Assembly (NCBI RefSeq): GCF_028009165.1
Contig: NC_079246.1
Coordinates: forward strand, 2,232,001 to 2,296,000
From: Akanthomyces muscarius
Taxonomy: Eukaryota; Ascomycota; Sordariomycetes; Hypocreales; Cordycipitaceae
DNA: 64,000 nt
Direction of reading: 5' to 3'
The notes under the pieces are model-generated. The model worked only from the letters and a program-made list of their open reading frames with translations, was not told the DNA's origin and ran no database searches. A program made the position numbers and the translations under genes. Shown here one piece after another: positions 1-8,413 of the stretch (position 1 is its first letter; the number at the start of each line of letters is the position of its first letter).

Positions 1-2
1 CT

Positions 3-137
3 CAGAGCCCAGGAGCCATGGCACAGTTCCTGGAGAGTCACAACGTCGAGGTGTGGCCAATGATCATATACGAGCCTCGGCTCATATTGCCAGGCTATCT
101 GTGGGTAGTGGAAGCTCAATCACATAATAGCCGCTGA
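3..137 (+). CDS. 3' end of a 2EXR-like protein gene (partial, runs off window start)
   Basis: An open frame enters from the window edge and stops with TGA at 135-137. It encodes about 44 residues, including the stretch AQFLESHNVEVWPMIIYEPR. This resembles the C-terminal part of the complete gene downstream, which has FFELYGVQVWPMLVTDPS before its acidic tail: F-E and V-x-VWPM line up. I therefore read it as the end of a paralogue of the 717-1901 gene, on the same strand and about 580 bp away. This copy lacks the long acidic tail and ends soon after the shared motif. Function is unknown; 2EXR proteins form large, lineage-expanded fungal families of undetermined role. The homology is inferred by eye from a short alignment. 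Confidence 0.55.
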   Translation, partial: QSPGAMAQFLESHNVEVWPMIIYEPRLILPGYLWVVEAQSHNSR

Positions 138-716
138 TACTACTGAAGGTCTCAAGAGATTCACAACAGCTTGCCCGTTCTTAGGTTGAAGAGTCCTCAC
201 GGGATGTATTGATTGGATTGTTCAGGGATAACTGTGTTGGAATACCAGGTTGTTGAAGGCTTGTCGCAATAGTTGCAAGAGTACCACAAGGGTTCAACGA
301 CCAAAATAGCTACGGAATATAGATTCAATAGCCAGCAAAAACATACTAGCTGAATTTTCTCTGTTTTCACTTCCAATCACGCAACCATAATCTCAGCGCG
401 TCGTTGCGCTCTGGGGTGGACTGATTCACCAGTGAATGACGGCCAGTGCACATCCAAGGCAATCACCATTGCGGCCACTTGAGCAAACTTGTATCTCCTT
501 TCCCCTTATTTATCTCATTCAAATGGCACAAACTCTATTCTTAAACTTACACTTTATCATCACTACCATCGTCTTCATCGCGCCCTCAGTAGAGACAACT
601 TACTTGCTGTGCGTAGGTATGTGAGCCGCTTTGCGAGGACTGGTCTCTGAGCTAACAATAGTCCTCAGCATGCAACTTCTTCTTCCTTTATTCTTCGTGC
701 CTCTTCCCTTGCAAAC
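138..716. other. Intergenic region and 5' leader of the 2EXR-like gene
   Basis: No gene is supported here. A 62-codon open frame at 436-624 does not join the downstream frame after any plausible splice. The leader of the 717 gene probably carries an intron: donor GTATGT at 617, branch-like GCTAAC at 651-656, and acceptors at 660-661 (45 nt) or 667-668 (52 nt). A short pyrimidine-rich stretch follows, just before the ATG. Confidence 0.5.
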
Positions 717-1901
717 ATGGAGAATTCCTTCTCTAAAGACCGCAAGGCCCTTGCAGTGATTTCCGAGCCGCCCGAGACCCCAACGTTCGCGTTTTTGCGC
801 CTCCCGACCGAACTGCGCATCCAGGTCTGGAAGCACTACTGCCCCGACTTGTGCGAAGTGCCTCGCTTGCTTGATTTCGCGATCGGGGCCATCCGTCCTT
901 TTGGCAACCTGGGCCATCCATACCAACACATTTTACGTGGCTTGCGTCTTGTCGACAGGACTCGCAGCCTACGATGCGTTCTTGCCGTCCACCAGCAGTC
1001 ACGCGGCTTCGCGCTCGCCTTCTTTCCGGACAAGCTCACTGTGGGCTACTGTGCCGACCTCGCGAAAGAATGCGACATTCCTTTTCACAAGCAGAGAGAT
1101 CTAGTCTACTTGTATGGCTTTACAGGCGGCACTATTCCCCCTCACGAACTGGACGTCGCCACAATGGTAAGTAGACTGGCCAGCGCCCCAGAACCAGCGC
1201 AAGCAGATCCCTCTGCCACTTCGAGAGTCCGCCGGCTTCTGTTGCGTATATACGCGGACGAATCCTTCAAGTACACGTATGAGTACTCGATCTTGTACCT
1301 GCATGATTTCTGTTCAAAGGTTGTCAACGTGGCGTATGGATTCTCCAGATCCAAGCCGTTTCCATACCCGCTACAGGAGATGACCAACGGATTATATTCA
1401 AACCTGAAAAACGTCTTTTTGCATCTCGACGTCGGGGGCGAGATGGAAGAGTGGATGCTTATCCCTGTGAAGCATCGCTGGTGTGCTTCGAAGTACAGCA
1501 GCCACGATGAGACAATAAGCGATAAGAGCGGTCGCTGTCTTGAGAGGGCGTACTGGCCTAATCTCACGCAGCACGCAGAGTATGCCAGAAACAACCTTTC
1601 GCCTTCAAGTGCTCCAGAGCTGATACCGAATCTGAAAGATATCGCATGCTTCTTTGAGCTATACGGCGTGCAGGTTTGGCCAATGCTGGTCACTGACCCG
1701 AGCAAGTTCACGGCCTATGGCGACGGCGAGGACGATTCCGAAGACCAGTTCGCTGACGAGGGCTCCGAAGAGGAATCCGGTGAGGAATCCGACGAGGACG
1801 ATTTCGAAGACTGGTTATCTGGCGAGGGCCCCGAAGAGGAATCCGGTGAGAAGTCCGACGAGGACGATTCCGAGAATTCCGGCGACTTGGAGATGGCATA
1901 G
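717..1901 (+). CDS. 2EXR-domain hypothetical protein with acidic repeat tail
   Basis: A 394-codon intronless frame. Near the N-terminus (about residues 23-40) it reads TFAFLRLPTELRIQVWKHYC. This matches the start of the fungal 2EXR domain, whose hallmark is an F-x-x-LP-x-E-[IL]R-x-x-[IV]W core resembling an F-box helix. The middle has no domain I recognise. The last 60 or so residues are almost all Glu, Asp, Ser and Gly in two copies of a 22-residue unit (EEESGEESDEDD / EEESGEKSDEDD). ATG 717 is the first methionine before the conserved block. A GTAAGT at 1166 is probably not used, because the frame runs through it. No signal peptide or membrane segment is seen, so the product is probably nuclear or cytosolic. 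Its 5' neighbour appears to be a paralogue. Function is unknown. Confidence 0.75.
   Translation: MENSFSKDRKALAVISEPPETPTFAFLRLPTELRIQVWKHYCPDLCEVPRLLDFAIGAIRPFGNLGHPYQHILRGLRLVDRTRSLRCVLAVHQQSRGFALAFFPDKLTVGYCADLAKECDIPFHKQRDLVYLYGFTGGTIPPHELDVATMVSRLASAPEPAQADPSATSRVRRLLLRIYADESFKYTYEYSILYLHDFCSKVVNVAYGFSRSKPFPYPLQEMTNGLYSNLKNVFLHLDVGGEMEEWMLIPVKHRWCASKYSSHDETISDKSGRCLERAYWPNLTQHAEYARNNLSPSSAPELIPNLKDIACFFELYGVQVWPMLVTDPSKFTAYGDGEDDSEDQFADEGSEEESGEESDEDDFEDWLSGEGPEEESGEKSDEDDSENSGDLEMA
1758..1875 (+). repeat. Intragenic 66-bp tandem repeat (about 1.8 copies)
   Basis: The segment starting at 1758 (GAGGGCTCCGAAGAGGAATC) recurs at 1824 (GAGGGCCCCGAAGAGGAATC), a period of 66 bp with only a few substitutions over about 50 bp. 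It encodes the duplicated acidic module at the C-terminus of the 2EXR-like protein. The period is a multiple of three, so copy changes keep the frame. Confidence 0.8.
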
Positions 1902-2228
1902 ATTTATCATTTTGAGCGCGACGCTGGTAGGTGTTGCTTATACAGTCTGTGTGGAAACCCATAAGCGCGTATAAGTATTACCGGAACAAAGTAGTTCCCG
2001 CAGTATACTTTGAAGTCTACTGAGTTCAAGTTACATACAATTGAGATTGCGGATATGAAGCCATAGTTGAATAAAGAATTTCTTCTCTTAAACTTCTTGA
2101 TTTCTCGTCAGTATATATAAAATGCCATCACAAATTTATTTCCCATGTAACCCAGACCAGTGTAAAAAGCAAAACCGTCGCAATGAGGATGCGCAGCTCA
2201 ACACGAGCCGACAAAAAAACGATGCAAT
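1902..2228. other. Convergent intergenic region (3' flanks)
   Basis: AT-rich 327 bp between two convergently transcribed genes. It contains AATAAA-like and TATATA-like stretches (AATAAAG near 2070, TATATATAA near 2112) that could serve as 3'-end signals for the plus-strand gene. No coding feature is visible. Confidence 0.5.
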
Positions 2229-4075
2229 CTATGAGAGATCATCCATCTCAACAGGCTTGTATCCTGCCGACGACTTCTTGCCCCATCGTCTCTTACACCT
2301 CACGACGCCCGCGACCAGCAACACGCAGCCCACCACAATACCGCCCACAGCGGCGACGACGAGCAAGTCAATGGCGCCAATCAGCAGCGACCAGCGGCTC
2401 GGCGGCTCAACCTCTTCCGTCGTCCCCAGCGTCATGCCGCCCACATCCACGGCCTGTATGCGGATCCTGCTATATGTCCTCGTCAAATTGGCCGCCGGAA
2501 ACTCCGACTCGAAGCGCTCCTTTGGAATCTCGGCAACGTCCTCAAAGTCGCCGTCACCGCTGCCCGGCTGACGTCCCTGGAGCCGCCAGGCCGCCACCTC
2601 TGTCGCGCCGTTCCAGCTCACGTAGATTTTGCGGCCCGTGACGGCAATGCGCGGCGCATCCTGGGGCTTGCCGACCCAGCTGCCCTTGTAGGCGCGATAC
2701 GAGCTCAGCGGCTGAAAGGAGAAGAGCGCTGCGGGCGCAAAGCGCGCGTCGCAGAGCACTTCGCCGTCGGCGGAGAACTCAGTGAAGGCGGCGCTGCTGC
2801 CCCAGCCGACGAGCACGTTGCCCGAGTCTAGCACCTGAGCGTTTCCTTGCGAAAAGGCCATGATGGACTGCGGATGGCGGTAGGCGGTCTGCAGGGTGAC
2901 GTTCATGGCGGCAAAATCGACCTGCAGCCGGATGGCGCGCGACTCGGTGCGCGTGGCCTTTGGGTTGTACGCGTTGTTGTCGAGGAGGGTGATCGTGTCG
3001 TCGTCGTGCAGCCGGGCGTGGTGCTGCCACGCAAAGAGGACCCTAGTCCCGCGAGGGACGACGTCAAATTGATTCATGTCGCCGCCCATGTGCCAAATGG
3101 GCTCGCCAGTGGTTCCATTGATATATGTAAGTGATGATGTGTGTCGGCCGGATACTAAGTAGTTGCCCTTGGGATCTCTCTGTATGCTGTTGATATGGTA
3201 GTAGTCGAAGGCGGCGTCGGGTGTGTTGCCGCAGCCTAGGAAAGCCTTTTTCGGGTCGTCGCTGCACCCCTTCATGGGCTTTCTGGATGTTTCCAACGGG
3301 ATGTGGTCAGACGCATTCCATTGGAAGAGCACGTGTCCGGTTTCGAGTTCAATTTCTTGAAAGACGCCGTCGAGAATGTAGCCCTGTGCTGCTCCTCCGA
3401 GTGCGCTAAGGTTAGCTGGAATTGGATTGTAGATGGTGACGAGCGCGGTTCCGTTGGCGGTGAGCTCAAACTCGTGCATGTCGCCAAATTCGAAGCCCGG
3501 GGCAGAGATGTTGTGTCGAATTGTATATGTGTCGTCCATCTATGTAGCGCACTGTTAGCTGTTTGGTCCGGAACCAGTTGCGCACTCCGTCGCAGCCTCC
3601 ATTAGAATATTCCTACCATGTACCAGAAGCCTTGCTTCCCCCCGCCGTCCGGCGCGCCAGCCCAAAAGGTCAAGAACCTCTCGCCCTTGTATTCCTGGAC
3701 GCGAAAGTCGTGCACCTCGGCGGCCATGCGCGGCTGCCGCCAGACCAGCTCGCCCGTGTGGTCGAGGATGACGGCGCCGGGCTCGGTGTCGGAGCCCCGC
3801 GTGGCGAGGAAGATCTGCTCCCGGCTGCAGCGCTGGTCGTCGCGGGCGAGGAAGCGGACGTCGATGGAGGCGTGATCGAAGGAGTGGTAGCGGCGCATCG
3901 GGGCCATGCCCGAGGAGCCCATGTCGACCCAGGACCAGTCGCTGCGCCAGTGCACGCGGCTCAGCGTCGGCGAGGACTGGCGCAGGAGGAGGAAGCCGGC
4001 GACGAGGACGACGAGCGGCACGAGCAGCAGCCGCTTGCGCAGCAGGCACAGCACGGGCGCTAGCAGCTTGGACAT
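2229..4075 (-). CDS. Arylsulfotransferase-family (ASST) membrane protein, two exons
   Basis: Exons on the minus strand are 4075-3617 and 3539-2229, giving 589 residues. The 77-nt intron (3540-3616) has donor GTAGGA, branch GCTAAC and acceptor ATAG, phase 0. The protein reads like the fungal ASST family (Pfam Arylsulfotran_2), a beta-propeller-type fold: REQIFLATRG, GAVILDHTGELVW, DMHEFELTANGTAL, YYHINSIQRDPKGNYLVSGR, and YINGTTGEPIWHMGG with FAWQHHARL. A hydrophobic segment at about residues 15-31 follows basic residues (signal anchor). A second at about 540-566 precedes a basic tail, so the propeller probably lies in the lumen or outside with two membrane tethers. Several N-x-S/T sites agree with this. 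The start at 4075 is preferred; an in-frame ATG at 4180 would add 35 residues. The enzymatic activity of fungal members is unproven, so substrate and pathway are unknown. Confidence 0.82.
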
Positions 4076-4730
4076 TATTATGTCGAGTGGGCGGCGCAGC
4101 AAAGGGGATGATCTGGAGAAAGACGCATCCTGGAAGAAGCCGGCGGAGTGGCGTGGGTGCAGAAGGAGGAGTAGGATCAAGCGAGCAGCCGAGTATTTGA
4201 CCCGGGGAGGGGCGGATAACTGGTAGCTCGCTCGTGTTTGCGTTTCGGATCTCGCGCCTTGGCTGCAGCAAATTAAATATGACGGTCAGAACAAAGCTCT
4301 GCTTGTCGCCGGCCCGCGCTCCAGACAACCTGAAGCGGCTAGCACAGGTTTTAACGTTGTGGATTGCGCTGACCACCAGAGTAATACGAGCAGCCACTGT
4401 AGAGTTCGACTATTGACGACGAGATGTTGAAAGAAAGAAAATCAATCAATCAAATAAGAAAAGTAACGGTATTTGTTTTGTGTGGTACTGGCGTAACTGG
4501 TCGGCTACAAAATAAAGCCATTGTGGCCTTTGGTGCCACACATGTACTTGACAAAAGACGGCCACAAGCGCACGTTCACAAGCTAATTTATGGAACATTT
4601 CATGTCATCTCATAACTACCTCGATGAACAGCTATGCAATAGCATGTATGCCCTAGTATTAGGCTGCGACTTTCTAGGCCAAAAAAGGGGGCTTGCCCAG
4701 AATACCGGCAAAAATGAAGCAAAAAACACA
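4076..4730. other. Intergenic region upstream of the ASST-family gene
   Basis: It holds the probable promoter and leader of the minus-strand ASST-family gene and the 3' flank of the tRNA. Small open frames occur on both strands, but none shows a domain or coding-like composition. Nothing else is identified. Confidence 0.5.
4721..4726 (-). terminator. RNA polymerase III oligo-T terminator of tRNA-Val
   Basis: Six consecutive T on the minus strand, 4 nt beyond the tRNA 3' end: the standard pol III stop signal. Confidence 0.75.
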
Positions 4731-4803
4731 GGTCCTGCCCGGGCTCGAACCGGGGACCTTCTCGGTGTTAACGAGGTGCCATAACCAACTAGACCACAAG
4801 ACC
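4731..4803 (-). tRNA. tRNA-Val (anticodon AAC)
   Basis: The minus strand folds into a 73-nt cloverleaf. The acceptor stem GGTCTTG pairs with CAGGACC (one G-T pair), and the T arm CCCGG-TTCGAGC-CCGGG is perfect. The anticodon loop TTAACAC places AAC (plus-strand 4767-4769), which reads valine GUU and, as inosine, GUC. The internal B box is GGTTCGAGCCC. No intron is present. A run of six T on the transcribed strand (plus 4721-4726) lies just after the 3' end and is a normal RNA polymerase III terminator. The CCA end is not encoded. Confidence 0.93.
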
Positions 4804-5251
4804 TGATGTGCTGTTGTTGAACGGCCGTGGCTTGTTTGTGTTCTTGAATGTTCACACTTTTGCTCTCTGTTTTTTTTTTGCAGGGTAACAAAACCTAGTA
4901 GAGGTTGTGCCAACGACAGGGCCGCATCTAGGCAGAGCGTATGATGTTATAATGAAAACACTCCTATATATAGCTACTACGGAGCATAGAAGAGTGTTGA
5001 TCATGTAGAGAGACTGCGCTGCGGCTTTAAGTCCAATTGTAAGAAAAATGCACCTTATGGCAGTGTTTGAGGATGAAAGATTTAAACGGCGCAACGCAAA
5101 GCACACGCAGTTTGCCCAATTGCTGAACCGAATGCAGTACCCGAGGAAGTTATCTTTGCCATTTCGTTCACCCCAGCATGGTGTTTTTCTTTTCACTGTC
5201 AAAAAATCACATCATCAACCTGCTGTTTCTCATCACGAGCTGCGGCTCAAC
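4804..5251. other. Intergenic region and likely promoter of the unrecognised gene at 5252
   Basis: A TATATATA box lies at 4965-4972. In-frame ATGs at 5048 and 5057 precede the preferred start at 5252. The stretch just before 5252 looks like a fungal leader and ends CAACATGAG, a good start context. The TATA box would also suit the 5048 start, so the true 5' end is unsettled. Nothing else is seen. Confidence 0.45.
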
Positions 5252-5920
5252 ATGAGCTCTGGCTTTGGTCTTGCGTCCAGTATCTTGGAGCGTGTTAGCC
5301 AGGCAGGATGGAGCGTGGGAGCGCACATCGAAAAGGGCATCTTCTATGGGCCGCCGAAGATAAACCGCAGCGACATCTGGGCGCAGGAGGCCTATGCCGG
5401 GAACAATGGCATCTCCGAGATCAAAAGTCTCACGGGGCAGATCAAGCGAAGCAACCAAGTCAACGACTACGCGGACAATTATTACATCATGCAGTGGCAG
5501 TACACGCCGGTTGGCGACCCCATCCAGAGCGTCGCCGTCTTCGAGTCCAACCCGACGCTGTACTACTACGGGCTCAACTACATGACGCCAGAGGTATTCC
5601 CGACCGTCATCCTGCACGCTGCCTTGGGCGCATTTCGCACCGACCAAATCACCGAAAAGTACTGCGACATGACGATGCAAGTGTTTGTGTGCGCGCTCAA
5701 CCTATACATGGTCAGCCAGAACTGCAACGTCAGCCACGCCAAGAACCCGCTGGTGAAGCCGCCAATGCATCAAGCATGGCTGATGCTGCTGGGGGTAAGC
5801 AACCTTCATCGGAACGATTTAATGGTCTTTTATTTGCGAATGGAACAGTACTGGATGCTATACCGCCTGGCTTTTGCTTCTCAGAGGCAGGCTGCTCAGG
5901 CCTATAATGTGTATAAATAG
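5252..5920 (+). CDS. Hypothetical protein, family not recognised
   Basis: From ATG 5252 the frame encodes 222 residues if unspliced. A consensus-like 54-nt intron (5795-5848, GTAAGC to ACAG) is a multiple of three and stop-free; its removal gives 204 residues. I prefer 5252 (context CAACATG, followed by MSSGFGLASSILERVSQ), but an in-frame upstream ATG at 5048 would give 290 residues. The protein is mixed in composition with aromatic-rich stretches (DNYYIMQWQYTP, PTLYYYGLNYMTPE) and a hydrophobic segment near TVILHAALGAF. No signal peptide or known motif is seen. Third-position GC preference through the centre (GACTACGCGGACAATTATTAC and similar) supports real coding. Function is unknown. Confidence 0.6.
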   Translation: MSSGFGLASSILERVSQAGWSVGAHIEKGIFYGPPKINRSDIWAQEAYAGNNGISEIKSLTGQIKRSNQVNDYADNYYIMQWQYTPVGDPIQSVAVFESNPTLYYYGLNYMTPEVFPTVILHAALGAFRTDQITEKYCDMTMQVFVCALNLYMVSQNCNVSHAKNPLVKPPMHQAWLMLLGVSNLHRNDLMVFYLRMEQYWMLYRLAFASQRQAAQAYNVYK

Positions 5921-7621
5921 CTAGCGAGGCGCTGTAGACCGAGCGCATGAGGCTCTCTATGAAAAATTCGCGTACATTTAGTCGGGACTACGTATAAAAA
6001 CATGGGTGATGTAGCCCAGAGGGTGCATCACGATGGTGGTTGAGTTTGAGTAAAATGGATGCATGTTGATCCTTTGTATAAAGTGCGTTGCGGGCGGGGG
6101 GGACTTTTGTATATCATAGCAGTAAAACACAAGAAACCTGCCTGATTTTACTACGCAATATTGGTTCTGTAGAGATTATTCCTGGAAATGTGCAAGTTTG
6201 ACTTTTGCACTTATATCTCTCACTTTTTGAGACTTGTAGCGTGCCAGCCTCCAACACTGACGGTACCGTCGTGTAGAGCCTCGTGGAGCGCGTCCGGAGC
6301 AGGCCAAACCGGCTCGGGGCAAATAACGCGCCGCGATATCGCAATCTCTTCAAATTATCGGTCGCCCTAGCATTATCTCCCCCCGTCGCTCTGGGAAACA
6401 AAATAAAGGCACCAAGTCCGGGTAGATTGAAGCCGGCCGGGGCTGACGGAATTGCACAGCCTCACGACCGCTGCGCTGGCCGGCTGGTTGGCCGCCTTAA
6501 TAAGCCCCCGCCTGCTAAAATGGGCAAGTCTATTTTTGGACCTGCCCTCCCACCGCCCAACGGCTGCGCGCAGCATCGCAGCGTTGCATTGCAGAAGCGC
6601 GCAGACCAGATAGCTGGGACTCGATATAGGCAGGGCAGATTTTTTCTTTTCTTTGGACAGCTTCTGATTCCACACGGCGATGCCGCTTTCCGCTCTAATT
6701 TTAACAGACGCTTCCGGTTCTCGTGTCCGCTGTGCAGCCATCTCATCACTGCTGTGAGAAGCAGCCACGGCGAAGAACAACAAAAATAAACCGCTAATAA
6801 GCCTGCTGCTTACTGCCCTTTGTCCTACTGCAGTCATTGCAGCTCCAGCCTCAACGCCACAAGGCTCGCTCACGACAACGAGGTAGGTGAGCAAGCTACC
6901 AATCCAAAATCTCACCGAGGGCAGGGCTGGGATCTCGTCAACCAATAGCAGGCTCCGTATACAATTTTGGACAAAGCTTCTCTTGTAGAAATAAACCCAT
7001 GCAGCCTGGCCGACCCCCCCCTCCCCCACCTGACGTCTATTTTGAGAGCCTCGCACCAGCTCAACGCCCACCTTGCACAAAAACACAACCAGCCTGATGT
7101 GCCTCGCCAACCACGTCGTTGATTCCTCACTACGGGGATAAGGTTAGCTCCTAATTTTGTTTCCTTTGTTTGCCTTTTTGTTTTCGTTTCCCGCTAAGCC
7201 TCGTGCGACTTTAGTTTCCACCTCTGCAGGACCAAACATATGCCCCCATATAGCTGCTTACACAGGTCAGGTTCCACAGACCAAAGCCCAACATGTGTAC
7301 AAGATCATGACAGCCCACGCGGGTTGCGCATCTCCCGTCAATTTCTCCTCGGCTGTGCATGCAAGGCTGTCGCTGGAAATGAGATCCGAACAACCCATGA
7401 ACTGACAAGCCCCCCCATCCCGGAGCCCGTTTTCGTTTACAACACACCGACTTCCCATCGGCCGCCCTATATAGTCATGGCTTGCGCTCCGTCCAGAGCA
7501 GTGGAAGAAATGTTTCTTCAGCTCGAATAAACAAGATCTACAAGTTCTACATCACAAGGCTTTTCCCCAATCTCACAAGATACCCTTTTCAGAGAAACAA
7601 ACCCCCCCTGCCCTCAGCACA
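5921..7621. other. Intergenic region, promoter and leader of the cupin gene
   Basis: 1.7 kb with no supported gene. A 245-codon minus-strand frame (6373-7110) overlaps a 168-codon plus-strand frame (6283-6789); neither has a recognisable motif or splice structure, and I treat both as chance frames. The right end holds the cupin gene's TATA box and an A/C-rich leader. Confidence 0.5.
7468..7474 (+). promoter_or_regulatory. TATA box of the cupin gene
   Basis: TATATAG lies 148-154 bp upstream of the ATG at 7622. The downstream leader is rich in A and C (ending CTCAGCACAATG), as in well-expressed fungal genes. The call rests on position and sequence only. Confidence 0.5.
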
Positions 7622-8413
7622 ATGCTCTTCACCGCGTCTACCATCGTCCTCCTCACCGGCGTCGCCCTGGCCGCGCCCAGCAGCACCCTCAAAGCTCGCG
7701 ACGTCGACATCAACGCCGTCATCCCGCCCGTCGTGCCCGTCAACGCCCGCGGCGGCAACGCCGACCTCATCACCAAGCTCGTGACGTCGGCCACGGCCCT
7801 CGACCGGTCCAAGCTGCTCGACCAGCCCGGCGACTGGGTCTTTGACTTCAAGGACGTCAACGCCGCCGGCCGCTCCGAGGCCAAGGGCCAGGGCGGCCTG
7901 TCCATCGCCGCCACCGCCAAGACCTTCCCGGCCCTCATCGGCAACGGCGCCTCCATGACCGTCGCCTTCCTCGGCCCCTGCGGCATGAACACGGCCCACG
8001 TGCACCCGCGCGCCACCGAGCTCAACGTCGTCGTCCAGGGCCGCCTCGTCACAGAATTTGTCCTCGAGAACGGCGCCAAGCCCGTCGCCAACACGCTCAG
8101 CACCTTTCAGATGGCCGTCTTCCCCCAGGGCGCCATCCACCAAGAGTTCAACCCGGACTGCACCGACGCCGTCTTTGTCGCCGCGTTTCCCGACGCCGAC
8201 GCCGGCGTCAGCCAGGTCGCGCAAAACTTCTTCAGCCTCCGCCCGGACGTCGTGAGCTCGACCCTGGGCGGCGTGCAGACGCTCAACGGCAAGGACATTG
8301 AGACGTTTCGCCACGCCATCCCCGACAACATTGCCCTCGGCATCGACGCCTGCCTCAACAAGTGTGGCATTCAGCGCAACGCCAAGCGTGACTTGACCGA
8401 GCTTTTCGAGTAG
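7622..8413 (+). CDS. Secreted cupin (germin/spherulin-like) protein
   Basis: Intronless 263-residue protein. The N-terminus MLFTASTIVLLTGVALAAP is a typical cleavable signal peptide. The central domain carries both cupin motifs. Motif 1 (residues 121-140) is GMNTAHVHPRATELNVVVQG, supplying metal ligands H126, H128 and E133. Motif 2 is FPQGAIHQEFN, supplying H173 and the conserved N177. This is the Cupin_1 arrangement of plant germins and slime-mould spherulin; fungal members are extracellular or wall-associated. Some germins bind Mn and have oxalate oxidase or superoxide dismutase activity, but the reaction cannot be predicted here. Two cysteines near the C-terminus (ACLNKC) may pair. The gene is strongly biased to C in third codon positions, suggesting high expression. 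Confidence 0.88.
   Translation: MLFTASTIVLLTGVALAAPSSTLKARDVDINAVIPPVVPVNARGGNADLITKLVTSATALDRSKLLDQPGDWVFDFKDVNAAGRSEAKGQGGLSIAATAKTFPALIGNGASMTVAFLGPCGMNTAHVHPRATELNVVVQGRLVTEFVLENGAKPVANTLSTFQMAVFPQGAIHQEFNPDCTDAVFVAAFPDADAGVSQVAQNFFSLRPDVVSSTLGGVQTLNGKDIETFRHAIPDNIALGIDACLNKCGIQRNAKRDLTELFE

Noticed and set aside
1166..1200. GTAAGT inside the 2EXR-like gene as an intron donor
   Set aside because: The nearest acceptors give an intron that is too short, and the reading frame continues smoothly through the site.
6283..7110. Overlapping long frames on both strands (245 codons minus, 168 codons plus)
   Set aside because: They overlap each other, lack domains, signal peptides and splice sites, and contain random-looking Cys/Trp/Arg mixes. 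The interval is better explained as promoter DNA of the cupin gene.
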